A DNA stretch of 63,911 bases from an uncultured Erysipelotrichaceae bacterium (GTDB lineage Bacteria; Bacillota_I; Bacilli_A; Erysipelotrichales; Erysipelotrichaceae). This document shows, in pieces, positions 15,771 through 25,107 of the stretch. The notes under the pieces were generated by a model. It did not search any database. It was not told the DNA's origin and saw only the letters and a list, made by a program, of their open reading frames with translations. Positions within the stretch are counted from its first letter, which is position 1. Each line of letters begins with the position of its first letter. Position numbers and translations under genes: made by a program. Location of the stretch: contig CAMCSA010000006.1 of assembly GCA_945877405.1 (NCBI GenBank), positions 1 to 63,911 on the forward strand, read 5' to 3'.

Positions 15771-17263
15771 TCAGACAGACACAGATGATGCTGAGTAACC
15801 ATGCGGATCTTTACGACATTCTTATCCCTTCCAACCACATTCTCAGACAGCTGAAGGAGCTTGTGGATTTTTCGTTTGTAAATGAAATGCTTCATGGTGC
15901 ATATACTCACGATAATGGAAGACCTGCATACCGTCCCGAAATGATGTTCAAGTATCTGTTTCTGAAGAATATGTATGATCTGTCAGACAGAGATCTTGTT
16001 GACAGATGCAGAACAGACCTTGCCTTCAAGTTTTTTCTTGGCCTTGCTCCAGAAGATGATGTCATCGATCCCACTTCCCTCACAAAGTTCAGAAAGCTTC
16101 GTATCAAAGATGATTCCATTATGGATGAACTGATTAAAAAGAGTCTTCAGATCGCTATGGAAAACGGGATCCGACTGTCTCATACAATGATTGTGGATTC
16201 TACGCATACAGAAACAAGATATGGCGTAAAGAGTGCACGGGAATACCTTCTTGATGTATGTAAAACACTCAGAGAGAAGGTATATGCAGTGGATGAATCA
16301 ATGCATGACCGTATGCCAAGCAAACCTGACATGCAGAAGATGGCCATGTATGAAACTGCTGTTGAATATTGCCGTGCTGTAGCTGAAACTGTAAAGGCAC
16401 AGCCACATCTGATGTTCAGACAGGATATCAGTGAGAGTCTGAACCTTCTTGAAGAAAACATCGAAGATGTTAATGAAGAGCTCGAAATGTCCAAAGATCA
16501 GGATGCGAGAATCGGACATAAGACTGCAGATACTGCATTCTTCGGATACAAGACACACATCGCAATGACACCTGAAAGAATCATTACTGCAGCTGTAGTG
16601 ACTTCAGGCGAGAAAGCAGATGGAAAACAGACACAGGAACTGATTGAAAAGATGAATGATAATGGAATCCCTGTAGAAGCAGTTGTTGGAGATGGTGCAT
16701 ATTCCGAAAAAGAGATTATTGAGTATATAAACAGTAACAATATCAAACTCGTATCCAAATTAAGTAAAACAGTTACAGAAGGAAACAGAAAGAACGAACT
16801 GGATCATCAGTTTACATACAACAAGGATGCAAAGATGTATGTATGTCCACAGGGACATATGGCAGTAAAAAAAGCCACAACCGGAAAGAATGATCCGAAC
16901 AGACCAACAAGAGAATCATATTTCTTTGATGTTACGAAATGCCGTAACTGTCCATTAAAAGATAAATGCGGATTCAAGGATACACAGAAATCAAAGACGT
17001 ATAACGTGACGATAGAGATGAGCCCAATCCACGCTGAGTATCAGGCAAAACAGGAAACGCAGGAATACAGAGACCTTGCCCACGCAAGATACAAGATAGA
17101 GGCAAGGAATGCCGAGCTCAAAAACAGGCACGGATACGGGCACACAACATATACAGGACTACATGGAATGACACTGCAGGCAGCTGTTAGTATTTTCGTC
17201 GTGAACGTAAAGAGGATCAATACGCTTCTTCATGACAAAAATCAAGGAAAACAGAACAGTTAA
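15767..17263 (+). CDS. IS1182-family transposase
   Basis: A 498-residue DDE transposase of the IS1182 (DUF772/DDE) type. The N-terminal domain YRPEMMFKYLFLKNMYDLSDRDLVDRC is diagnostic. Catalytic residues are visible: D in MIVDSTHTETRYG, D in AVVGDGAYSEKE and E in EARNAELKNRHG. A CxxC zinc pair (CRNCPLKDKCGF) sits in the C-terminal third. It is full length and apparently functional. Translation is coupled to the upstream small protein by an ATGA overlap with GGAGG ahead. Confidence 0.92.
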   Translation: MIRQTQMMLSNHADLYDILIPSNHILRQLKELVDFSFVNEMLHGAYTHDNGRPAYRPEMMFKYLFLKNMYDLSDRDLVDRCRTDLAFKFFLGLAPEDDVIDPTSLTKFRKLRIKDDSIMDELIKKSLQIAMENGIRLSHTMIVDSTHTETRYGVKSAREYLLDVCKTLREKVYAVDESMHDRMPSKPDMQKMAMYETAVEYCRAVAETVKAQPHLMFRQDISESLNLLEENIEDVNEELEMSKDQDARIGHKTADTAFFGYKTHIAMTPERIITAAVVTSGEKADGKQTQELIEKMNDNGIPVEAVVGDGAYSEKEIIEYINSNNIKLVSKLSKTVTEGNRKNELDHQFTYNKDAKMYVCPQGHMAVKKATTGKNDPNRPTRESYFFDVTKCRNCPLKDKCGFKDTQKSKTYNVTIEMSPIHAEYQAKQETQEYRDLAHARYKIEARNAELKNRHGYGHTTYTGLHGMTLQAAVSIFVVNVKRINTLLHDKNQGKQNS

Positions 17264-17288
17264 CCCCTGTTTTTTGCTGGAATCCATC

Positions 17289-17352
17289 AAAAAAGTGGAA
17301 GAATACCAATATCTGCATAAAAATCAGTGCATAATGGTTCTTCCACTTTTGA
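17289..17352. terminator. Terminator with long loop after the transposase
   Basis: AAAAGTGGAAGAA and TTCTTCCACTTTT form a 13-bp stem. A-tract and T-tract on the two sides allow it to work in both directions. Confidence 0.65.
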
Positions 17353-17422
17353 TTTGCCCGAATACCTTTGGAAAACTATGGACATTTTCAGAAGGCTCTG
17401 AATACCGGGTTTGGTTTGATGA

Positions 17423-17499
17423 TGAACAATAACTGTTGAAGTTTGAACGATTTTATCAAAAGATGAACAGTGATCATTCAAAGTTGAACGATCACTTGC
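17423..17499 (+). repeat. 20-21 bp tandem repeat, four units, after the IS
   Basis: TGAAC occurs at 17423, 17444, 17464 and 17485 within units such as GATGAACAATAACTGTTGAA and GTTGAACGATCACTTGCAG. The 20-21 bp period places every unit on the same DNA face. It lies just outside the IS right end and could be another element's end or a regulator site. Confidence 0.55.
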
Positions 17500-17527
17500 A
17501 GTTCATAGCACCAAGTCAACCACAGGT

Positions 17528-17567
17528 GTGTTTCCTGAATGAATGTTTTGTGAGAATATGGAAACAC
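17528..17567. repeat. 8-bp inverted repeat before the XRE gene
   Basis: GTGTTTCC / GGAAACAC with a 24-nt spacer, immediately upstream of the ribosome site of the XRE gene; a possible operator. Confidence 0.35.
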
Positions 17568-17584
17568 AGAAAAGAGGTAGCACT

Positions 17585-18109
17585 ATGGATCAGGTAAAAA
17601 CAGGATTGTATATTGCTGAAAAAAGAAAGCAGAAGAATATGACACAGGCAGCGCTGGCAGAAGAAATGCATGTATCAAAGAATGCGGTATCCAAATGGGA
17701 AAGAGGGTTGAATCTTCCAGAAGTATCTTCCATGCCACAGCTGTGTCAGATTCTTGGGATTACATTAAATGAACTGTTTGCAGGTGAGGATATCAAAGAG
17801 GAAGTACTGCCGGTTACAGCAGATCAGAATCTTCTGGAAGCATTACAGAACAGCTCCTTTTCTCTACAGGAAAGAATTGTGTATTTTAAAAGAAAGTGGG
17901 AAAAAGAACATCTGTTCGATTGCATGATTTCTGTGATTGGCTGGTGTGTTCTGATGGCTGTACTGTATATCCGCAACAAGGATATGGAAATGATTCTGAC
18001 TGTTGGAGTATTGGTTGCACTGATCATGAGAGTAGTCATGTATAATCGCATGCGTGCATACGTTGAAGCCAATGCCTTTGGCAGATGGAACGAAAAAACA
18101 CCTCGATGA
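17585..18109 (+). CDS. XRE-family transcriptional regulator with C-terminal membrane segments
   Basis: 174 residues. An N-terminal Cro/C1-type helix-turn-helix (GLYIAEKRKQKNMTQAALAEEMHVSKNAVSKWERG, about 6-60) is followed by a linker and two hydrophobic segments (CMISVIGWCVLMAVLYI and ILTVGVLVALIMRVVMY) that probably anchor it in the membrane. This HTH-plus-membrane layout is common in Firmicutes, where the regulated gene is usually nearby but unknown. An AGAGGTAG ribosome site supports ATG 17585 over an in-frame ATG at 17543. It converges with the beta-CASP gene and shares its terminator. Confidence 0.82.
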   Translation: MDQVKTGLYIAEKRKQKNMTQAALAEEMHVSKNAVSKWERGLNLPEVSSMPQLCQILGITLNELFAGEDIKEEVLPVTADQNLLEALQNSSFSLQERIVYFKRKWEKEHLFDCMISVIGWCVLMAVLYIRNKDMEMILTVGVLVALIMRVVMYNRMRAYVEANAFGRWNEKTPR

Positions 18110-18123
18110 AGAGGTGTGTTCTT
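18093..18123. terminator. Bidirectional terminator between XRE gene and beta-CASP gene
   Basis: ACACCTC / GAGGTGT with a 6-nt loop. On the minus strand the stem is followed by TTTTTTC, and on the plus strand by GTTCTTT. Confidence 0.75.
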
Positions 18124-18133
18124 TGGGTGTAAA

Positions 18134-20662
18134 CTAATGGATACGTACTTTCAGTCCTGTTTCTTCTTCAAATTCTTCAAAGAAAGAGGAAGGAATATCC
18201 TTTGTGGATGTACGGATTTCAAAGCAGTTATCATTGACAAGGAAAGCAGGTGTACGTTCCAGATCAATGCCATAGCGGGCACATAATGTCATCAGGCAGA
18301 TCTGAATTATGTTCTGGTTGACAGACTTACGGATGGAGATGCGATAACATGTCTGATCCGCACATTCCTGTAACAGATCAGGAATTCTAAGAGCCAGTTC
18401 AGGAGAAAGGAAGGATAAAGACAGGTATGAACCATACATGTCAGTCATCTTTCCTTTTTTGTATGGTCTAATCTTACTTTCTGCAAAGATGGCATCAATC
18501 AGAGTCAGTGCCCTGTTGATTTCCATCGGGCCGTTATCAGAAGAAGGGTAGAAATAATCATCTGTTTTCTGTTTGCTTTGAATGACAGGATTGTGCTGTG
18601 ATGAGCTTTCTCCATTGACTGTCAGTTTCCATCCTGTTGTGGATTCAAATGAAGCAATCTGTTCCTGGATGGTATCTGCAGGCAGATTTGCTGTGATGCT
18701 GTACATATGTCGGTCATCATAATGAGATACTTTACCAAGGCTACTTCCAAACAGTTTTGCAAGCAGAAGAGCTGCTGCCTGGTGGTTGATGGCAGGTGAT
18801 AAAGTAACAGTCCAGCCTGTCTGTTCTGTTACGGCATTCTGGATTTCAGTTAACAGCTTTGGATCAAATGCATCCGGATAATCAACTGTCAGGGATACCT
18901 TCTTCTCAGCCTGATGAAAACCGGTTTTCCGGATGGATACGCCATTCAGTAAAGTGTTGATCAGAGCCTGCACATCCTGCATGGTTGCTTCTTTTGGCTT
19001 TTCTGCTTCCTGAATGTCTTCTTCACTGTTGAGATGGAACAGAAACATGCGTCTTGGATCACGTGAAATGTAAATGCTGTTTTCCAGCAGTGCTTCAAGA
19101 TTTGTTAATGCATCTTTTTCTTCCTGTCTGAGTCTTTCCGCATGGATTGTCTGCCCCGTAGCAAGCATCCATATTTCCTGAACAGTAAAGGATCTCAGGC
19201 TGTAGTGTTCTTTCCAGAAAGAATAAATCATCTTCAGATCTGCTTCATCTTTGATGGCGGACAGATGCAGTGTATCTGTCAGTGATACGGAAATCTGTTT
19301 TCTTCTGTTATGAATATCCATGTTCAGAACGGTGCCACATCCTGGCTGATAGACGTGATTTCTGTAGTCTGCAGAAAGGGAAGCACCTAAGGATGTCATG
19401 GCATCTTCATCGCCATGGACAAGGATGATTCTTCTGCAAGAAAGCCTGTCGATCACAGATGTGATTTCACTGGAATCACTGTGGGCAGATAATCCAACCT
19501 GCTCAATTCTGCACCGCAGAGGTAATACAGTACCATCCAGGGTGACTGTTCTGTTTTCTTCGGTGGAAGTCATCATATTCTGTAATAATCTTCCAGGAGC
19601 TTCCTCATCCTGATAACCGGTGATGATAATGCATGCATTTTCATCCTGGACAAGTGTTTTGGCATATTCTACGGATGGGCCGCCTGTCAGCATTCCTGAA
19701 GATGATACAAATACGGCGCATCCACTCTGTTGCAGAAGTTCACTGCGGGTTGGTTTCATCGTTACTGCAGTGACATTTTCACTGTAGAATGGATTGTTAC
19801 CTTTGGCGATGGCTTTTGTTAAGGGAAGTCGCAGATCATTTGGATGGTTCATATATGCCATATTGATATCTCTTACCATGCCATCAACATAGACAGGTAT
19901 GGCAGGCAGTTTCTTTGACTTTATGGCACTCTGCAGAATCAGCAGAACTTCCTGTGCTCTTCCTAAAGCAAAGGCTGGAATGAGTACCTTGCTTCCTTTT
20001 TCTGCACACTGCCTGACTGTTTCAATCAGTCTGTTTTCTTCTGTTTCGCGGTTGGAATGCAGGCGATTGCCATAGGTGGATTCAAAAATGGCAATATCAG
20101 GACGCAGTTTTGGGATCCGCATACCTTCGATGGTTCGCTGTCTGAACGTGGAAAAATCGCCGGAATAAAATACATCACCTTCTGGTGTTTTCAGATTGAT
20201 GCATGCAGCTCCAGCAATATGACCAGCCGGGTAGAATGTGAAAGAAAAACCATCACATACTTCATATGGTGTCAGGTATGGGACAGGTACGATTCTTTCC
20301 ATCATGGAGGAAACATCACCTTCGCTGTAATGCGGGATTTCCGTTTCCTTACGGTCCATGATCTTCAGACTGTCCTTGAGCAGAATCCTTGTCAGTTCCA
20401 TTGACATCGGTGTCATATGTATTCTTGCGGCTGGATATGCTTTAGAGATGACAGGCAATGTTCCAATATGGTCCATATGCGCATGAGAAATCAGAATAAC
20501 ATCAACGCCACCTGCTTCCTGAATGCTCTGGAAATCAGGAATCGGGTCCTTTTTTGCGGACTGTCGTATACCAGCATCCAGAAGAATACCGTAATTATTA
20601 CAGCGGATGTAAATACAGCTTCCACCAACTTCTCTTGCTCCACCAGCAAATATGAATTTCAT
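18134..20662 (-). CDS. Beta-CASP metallo-beta-lactamase protein with long C-terminal extension
   Basis: 842 residues. The first about 440 form a CPSF-73-like nuclease module: metal motif HAHMDHIG (H60, H62, D64, H65), SGDFS, FESTYGNR, IPAFALGRAQE, SSSGMLTGGPS and LSAHSD...HGDEDA. It should cleave RNA, with two zinc ions. The last about 400 residues have no family I can name; repeated short segments (ISVSLTDTLHL, VTLSPAINHQAA, TGWKLTV, ISIRKSVNQNI) look like small alpha/beta RNA-binding units. Typical bacterial beta-CASP hydrolases stop near 450-550 residues. The start has the usual MKFIFAGGAREVGGSC opening. It is transcribed alone. Confidence 0.82.
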   Translation of the reverse strand: MKFIFAGGAREVGGSCIYIRCNNYGILLDAGIRQSAKKDPIPDFQSIQEAGGVDVILISHAHMDHIGTLPVISKAYPAARIHMTPMSMELTRILLKDSLKIMDRKETEIPHYSEGDVSSMMERIVPVPYLTPYEVCDGFSFTFYPAGHIAGAACINLKTPEGDVFYSGDFSTFRQRTIEGMRIPKLRPDIAIFESTYGNRLHSNRETEENRLIETVRQCAEKGSKVLIPAFALGRAQEVLLILQSAIKSKKLPAIPVYVDGMVRDINMAYMNHPNDLRLPLTKAIAKGNNPFYSENVTAVTMKPTRSELLQQSGCAVFVSSSGMLTGGPSVEYAKTLVQDENACIIITGYQDEEAPGRLLQNMMTSTEENRTVTLDGTVLPLRCRIEQVGLSAHSDSSEITSVIDRLSCRRIILVHGDEDAMTSLGASLSADYRNHVYQPGCGTVLNMDIHNRRKQISVSLTDTLHLSAIKDEADLKMIYSFWKEHYSLRSFTVQEIWMLATGQTIHAERLRQEEKDALTNLEALLENSIYISRDPRRMFLFHLNSEEDIQEAEKPKEATMQDVQALINTLLNGVSIRKTGFHQAEKKVSLTVDYPDAFDPKLLTEIQNAVTEQTGWTVTLSPAINHQAAALLLAKLFGSSLGKVSHYDDRHMYSITANLPADTIQEQIASFESTTGWKLTVNGESSSQHNPVIQSKQKTDDYFYPSSDNGPMEINRALTLIDAIFAESKIRPYKKGKMTDMYGSYLSLSFLSPELALRIPDLLQECADQTCYRISIRKSVNQNIIQICLMTLCARYGIDLERTPAFLVNDNCFEIRTSTKDIPSSFFEEFEEETGLKVRIH

Positions 20663-20896
20663 AAATCAGCCCCTTTCAAAAATACTTCTCTAATGATATC
20701 GGAAAAAAGTGTAAATCACAAATCAATGATTCTGAAGCCCTAGATTGGCAGACTTCGTCTTGTGATACATATTGTATGTCAAAATTGACGATTTTGTTGA
20801 AATGTGCTCGTTTAAAAATGACGATTTTGTTGGAATCAGCCAGAATGAAATTGACGATTTTGTAATACAGTCTCATAAAAGATGATGAATATGCAG
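20663..20896. other. Spacer with 33-bp repeats upstream of the beta-CASP gene
   Basis: No gene was seen. The middle is a regular tandem array (separate entry), and the remainder is AT-rich and contains the 5' region of the beta-CASP gene. Confidence 0.4.
20785..20863 (+). repeat. 33-bp tandem repeat, three units
   Basis: TTGACGATTTTGT-like words have their TGACG at 20786, 20819 and 20852, exactly 33 bp apart. The intervening bases differ, so only the 13-15 bp core is conserved. It resembles subterminal repeats of IS21-like elements or an operator array. Confidence 0.65.
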
Positions 20897-20922
20897 AAAA
20901 GGGAATCTTGCGATTCCCTTTT
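20897..20922 (-). terminator. Terminator of the ABC exporter operon
   Basis: AAAAGGGAATC / GATTCCCTTTT with a 4-nt loop; symmetrical, so it can act on both strands. Confidence 0.85.
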
Positions 20923-20927
20923 GAATG

Positions 20928-22784
20928 TCAGTCTGTTTCAGCAAACTGTGAATTATACAGCTGGGCGTAGAAACCGCCATTGGCAAGCAACTGCTCATGG
21001 TTTCCTGTTTCAACAATATCACCATGGTTGAGAACAAGAATCAGATCCGCATTACGGATGGTGGAAAGACGATGCGCGATGACGAAAGATGTTCTTCCTT
21101 TCATCAGGTTTTCCATACCTTTCTGGATCAGGATTTCCGTACGTGTATCAACGGAAGATGTTGCTTCGTCGAGAATCAGAATCTTCGGGTCGGACAGGAA
21201 GGCTCTGGCAATGGTGAGCAGCTGTTTCTGTCCCTGGGATATATTGGTGGATTCTTCGTTGATTTCTGTCTGATAGCCATGTTCCAGTGTGCGGATGAAG
21301 TGATCGACATAGGCATTGTCTGCTGCCTGGATGACTTCTTCGTCTGTTGCATCCGGTTTACCATAACGGATGTTTTCCATGATGGTACCGGAATGCAGCC
21401 ATGCATCCTGTAATACCATGCCGAAGCAGTCTCGCAGATCATGTCTGGAAATCTCTTTTGTATTGATCCCATCGATATAGATATCACCGCTGTTGATCTC
21501 GTAGAAACGCATCAGCAGTTTGACGATGGTTGTCTTACCTGCGCCGGTCGGTCCTACGATAGCAATCTGAGATCCGGCTTTGATATCAGCCGAGAAGTCC
21601 TGGATGACGATCTGATCTGAGTGATAACCGAAGCGTACATGGTCAAATCGGACATCACCTTTTACGGTGATATCACCATTTTCATCACGGATGGAAACAG
21701 TATTTTCCGGATCCGGTTTTTCTTCCGTTTCATCCAGGAATTCAAATACACGTTCTGCAGCAGCTGCAGTTGACTGCATGACATTCATGATCTGTGCAGT
21801 CTGTGTAATCGGTTGAGAGAAGTTTCTGACATACTGGATGAAGGCCTGAATATCACCAATCGGCAGTCCTTCGTGGATCGCAAGATAACCGCCAAGGACA
21901 CATACACCAACATAACCGGCATTGGATATGAAACTTGTGATCGGCTGCATGATACCGGACATGAACTGTGATTTCCATGCGCTGTCATACAGTCTGTCAT
22001 TACATGCATTGAATTCTTCGATGGATCTTTGTTCACCATTGAATGCCTTGACGATGGTATGACCACCATACATTTCTTCAATGTGCCCATTTACCTGACC
22101 GAGTGTTGTCTGCTGTGCCTTGAAATATTTCTGAGAGTTTTTCACAATCACTGCAGCGACCATACCGGATAATGGTACGATGATTAATGCCATAAATGTC
22201 ATCTTCCATGAGATGGATAACATCATGTAAAGAATACCGATGATAGTAACAATACTTGTAAAGATCTGCTGGACGACCTGGTTAAGAGACTGGGATACCG
22301 TATCAACATCATTTGTGACACGGGACAGTACTTCGCCATGGGTGCGTGTATCAAAGTAACGGAAAGGAAGGCGGTTGATCTTTTCGGAGATTTCCTTACG
22401 CAGGCGGTAGGTGATCTTCTGCGTGACACCAGTCATTGTCCATCCCTGCAGGTATGTGAATACCCCTGCGATGATATAGATACCAAGAAGTGTCAGCAGA
22501 ACTTTACCGATGGCTTCAAAGTCGATTCCGCCAGTATGGGTGTACTTGGCAACGATTCCTTCTGCCAGTTTTGTTGTGGCATTGCCAAGAATCTTTGGTG
22601 CGACAATCGTACATACCGTACTGCATGCTGCAAAGATCAGAATCAGAATGATTTGGAAATAATACGGTTTCATGTACGAAACCAGTTTTTTCATTGTACC
22701 GGAGAAATTCTTTGCTTTTTCACCCGGTCTCATGCCTTTTCCATGTCCTGGACCTGGCATCTTCGGTTTACCTGATTGGCTCAT
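20928..22784 (-). CDS. ABC exporter half-transporter, consensus ATPase subunit
   Basis: 618 residues: six membrane helices then a nucleotide-binding domain with Walker A GPTGAGKTT, signature NISQGQKQLL and Walker B ILILDEATSSVDTRTE with the catalytic Glu. Its start overlaps the stop of the upstream half-transporter (ATGA, 22781-22784), so the two form a heterodimeric exporter like TM287/288 or LmrCD. The substrate is unknown; such pairs export drugs or peptides. The N-terminus is unusually Gly/Pro/Lys-rich (SGKPKMPGPGHGKGMRPG). Confidence 0.9.
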   Translation of the reverse strand: MSQSGKPKMPGPGHGKGMRPGEKAKNFSGTMKKLVSYMKPYYFQIILILIFAACSTVCTIVAPKILGNATTKLAEGIVAKYTHTGGIDFEAIGKVLLTLLGIYIIAGVFTYLQGWTMTGVTQKITYRLRKEISEKINRLPFRYFDTRTHGEVLSRVTNDVDTVSQSLNQVVQQIFTSIVTIIGILYMMLSISWKMTFMALIIVPLSGMVAAVIVKNSQKYFKAQQTTLGQVNGHIEEMYGGHTIVKAFNGEQRSIEEFNACNDRLYDSAWKSQFMSGIMQPITSFISNAGYVGVCVLGGYLAIHEGLPIGDIQAFIQYVRNFSQPITQTAQIMNVMQSTAAAAERVFEFLDETEEKPDPENTVSIRDENGDITVKGDVRFDHVRFGYHSDQIVIQDFSADIKAGSQIAIVGPTGAGKTTIVKLLMRFYEINSGDIYIDGINTKEISRHDLRDCFGMVLQDAWLHSGTIMENIRYGKPDATDEEVIQAADNAYVDHFIRTLEHGYQTEINEESTNISQGQKQLLTIARAFLSDPKILILDEATSSVDTRTEILIQKGMENLMKGRTSFVIAHRLSTIRNADLILVLNHGDIVETGNHEQLLANGGFYAQLYNSQFAETD

Positions 22785-24955
22785 TTTGCAAGTTCCTCCT
22801 GATTCAGCTGAGATCTGGCTATCTCCTGATAAACAGTGCAGTTTTTCATCAGCTCTTCGTGTGTACCGATGCCTGCAATCTTTCCTTCATCCAGGACCAC
22901 AATGCGGTCAGCATTGCGGATGGTGGAGATGCGCTGGGCAACAATCAGTACCGTGGCGTGTGTTTTTTCAATCATTTCACGCAATGCCTGACGTAAAGAT
23001 GCATCCGTCTTATAGTCAAGAGCACTGAATGTATCATCAAAGATGAAGATATCAGCCTTTTTGACAAGTGCTCTTGCGATGGAAAGCCTCTGTTTCTGAC
23101 CACCGGAAACATTGGTTCCACCCTGAGCAATCGGGGAAGCAATGCCTTGTTCCATGGCAGAAACAAATTCCTTTGCCTGAGACACAACAAGGGCATTGTC
23201 AATCGTCTGCGGATCAGCATGTTCATCTCCATAACGCAGGTTGGATTCCACTGTTCCGGAGAACAGCACACCTTTCTGTGGAATATAACCGATTCTTTCA
23301 CGCAGTTCATGCTGGGAAACATCACGGATATCCACATCACCAAACCGGATGGAACCTTCGGTTACATCAAAGAATCTTGGCAACAGGTTGATGAGTGTAC
23401 TCTTGCCTGAACCGGTAGAACCGATGAAGGCAACCGTTTCTCCTGGAGATGCTGTGAAACTGATATCTTCCAGTACATTCTGTTGGGCACCTGGGTAGGC
23501 AAAGCTGACATGGTCGAATGTAATCACAGCATTACCAGATGGCAGATGAACAGGATTTTCTGGATCTTTGATTCTGACTTCCGTATTCAGTACTTCAAAG
23601 ATACGATTTGCGGATACAGAAGATCTTGGCAGCATGATGAAAATCATGGATACGATCATAAAGGAAATCAGTACGTGAGATGTGTATTGGATGAATGCCA
23701 TCATATCACCGATCTGCATCGTACCAAGATCAATGGATGAGGCACCAATCCAGATGATCGCAATGGTGACACATGACATCATCAGTGTCATGATCGGAGA
23801 TACAATCGTCATCAATCTGTTGAGGAAAATATTGAGTTTTGTAATATCCGTATTTGCACGATCAAAGCGTTTTTCTTCCATGGATTCATTGTTGAAGGCA
23901 CGGATGACAGGCATTCCTTCCAGCTGCTCTCTTGTGACAAGATTGAGGTTATCCACAAGTTTCTGGGCAATTCTGAATTTCGGCATTGCTACAACAAAGA
24001 CGATGATCATCATCAAAATGATGAAGGCAACACTCCAGCCAAGTATTCCTGCAAGTTCAGGATAGCGCATGACTTTAAACAGTGATGTCAGTCCCATCAT
24101 CGGTGCAAACAGTACGATGCGCAGAATCATGGTCAATACATTCTGTACCTGCTGAATATCATTGGTTGTACGGGTAATCAAAGAAGCAGTGGAGAAGTGA
24201 GAAAACTCTGCACTGGAAAAGGATTCCACCTTTTCAAAGACATCTTTACGCATGTTTCTTGCAGCTCCGGTTGCGGTACGTGCAGAAAGATAGGCAGCAG
24301 CTATGGCACAAAGGGAACCGGCTAATGCGATGGCAAGCATGATCAGCCCTTCTTTGAAAATATAGCTGTTCTGTACCTGCTCAATATCAATACCCATTGC
24401 CTGATATTCTGCGATTGCCGCCATACGGACGGAACCATACAGGTTATCTTCTGTAAATGCTGAGATCTGCTGCTCTGCCTGTTCGGCGATGGTATCTGCG
24501 ATGGATGGATCTGCCTGGATCATTTGCCATAATGCATCACTGCTTTCTAGATGCATGGATTTCAATACTTCGTCAGATGAAATCATTGTTGTGATCAGAT
24601 ATGGCTTTACAAGGATTTCCTGCAGGCTTTCATCGGCATCTTTGTTTAAGGTATATACCTTGCTGGAAATGATGTAATCCTTTCCTTCCACAGATGCGGT
24701 ATCACTGAGGTGATATGCCTGCTGTACGGTCTGATAGTCCTGTTCAGACATGAAATATGCCAGATGGTCCATGGTATCTTTGGATATGGCTTCCGGGATA
24801 TTTTCCGTGATGCCGTTATACTGAATACCGTATGTGACGATGTTGGACATGTAATCCGGTAAGGCAAGTTCACACTGAACCTGACCGAAAACAAATACAA
24901 CAACAGCCACAACCGATAACCAGAACGGTTTGAGATATCGGAATGCTTTCAGCAT
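22781..24955 (-). CDS. ABC exporter half-transporter with degenerate ATPase site and large outer loop
   Basis: 724 residues. After the first membrane helix a hydrophilic insert of about 130 residues (about 35-170) should lie outside the membrane, as in many Firmicutes LmrC-like subunits. The ATPase has Walker A GSTGSGKST and signature NVSGGQKQRL, but Walker B is IFIFDDTFSALD, with Asp in place of the catalytic Glu. This is the usual mark of the non-hydrolysing site in heterodimeric exporters. It is the first gene of the pair and divergent from the MocR-type regulator at 25108. Confidence 0.9.
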   Translation of the reverse strand: MLKAFRYLKPFWLSVVAVVVFVFGQVQCELALPDYMSNIVTYGIQYNGITENIPEAISKDTMDHLAYFMSEQDYQTVQQAYHLSDTASVEGKDYIISSKVYTLNKDADESLQEILVKPYLITTMISSDEVLKSMHLESSDALWQMIQADPSIADTIAEQAEQQISAFTEDNLYGSVRMAAIAEYQAMGIDIEQVQNSYIFKEGLIMLAIALAGSLCAIAAAYLSARTATGAARNMRKDVFEKVESFSSAEFSHFSTASLITRTTNDIQQVQNVLTMILRIVLFAPMMGLTSLFKVMRYPELAGILGWSVAFIILMMIIVFVVAMPKFRIAQKLVDNLNLVTREQLEGMPVIRAFNNESMEEKRFDRANTDITKLNIFLNRLMTIVSPIMTLMMSCVTIAIIWIGASSIDLGTMQIGDMMAFIQYTSHVLISFMIVSMIFIMLPRSSVSANRIFEVLNTEVRIKDPENPVHLPSGNAVITFDHVSFAYPGAQQNVLEDISFTASPGETVAFIGSTGSGKSTLINLLPRFFDVTEGSIRFGDVDIRDVSQHELRERIGYIPQKGVLFSGTVESNLRYGDEHADPQTIDNALVVSQAKEFVSAMEQGIASPIAQGGTNVSGGQKQRLSIARALVKKADIFIFDDTFSALDYKTDASLRQALREMIEKTHATVLIVAQRISTIRNADRIVVLDEGKIAGIGTHEELMKNCTVYQEIARSQLNQEELAK

Positions 24956-25107
24956 ATTGAAATGACTCCTTTCAGTTTTCGTTTATACGTAAACAATTGT
25001 AACGCAGAAGCAGATCCGGTCAATTTGACACGGAAAATAATAAACAATTCTCATGTTCTGTATGGAAAACGGAATGGATTGTTTTTTGATGGAACCATCA
25101 TGAAATC

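Larger units (their letters stand above)
15434..17398. mobile_element. IS1182-family insertion sequence with probable terminal inverted repeats
   Basis: GAACCTGCTGAAAAAGTC at 15434-15451 matches, inverted, GACATTTTCAGAAGGCTC at 17381-17398 in 15 of 18 positions. Between these lie a small ribbon-helix-helix gene and an intact IS1182-type transposase. The left end falls exactly where hsdS homology stops. I could not find a clear target duplication, so the outer boundaries may be off by a few bases. Confidence 0.6.

Noticed and set aside
20785-20863. CRISPR array
   Set aside because: Only three imperfect 13-15 bp cores at 33-bp spacing; repeats are too short and no cas genes are nearby.
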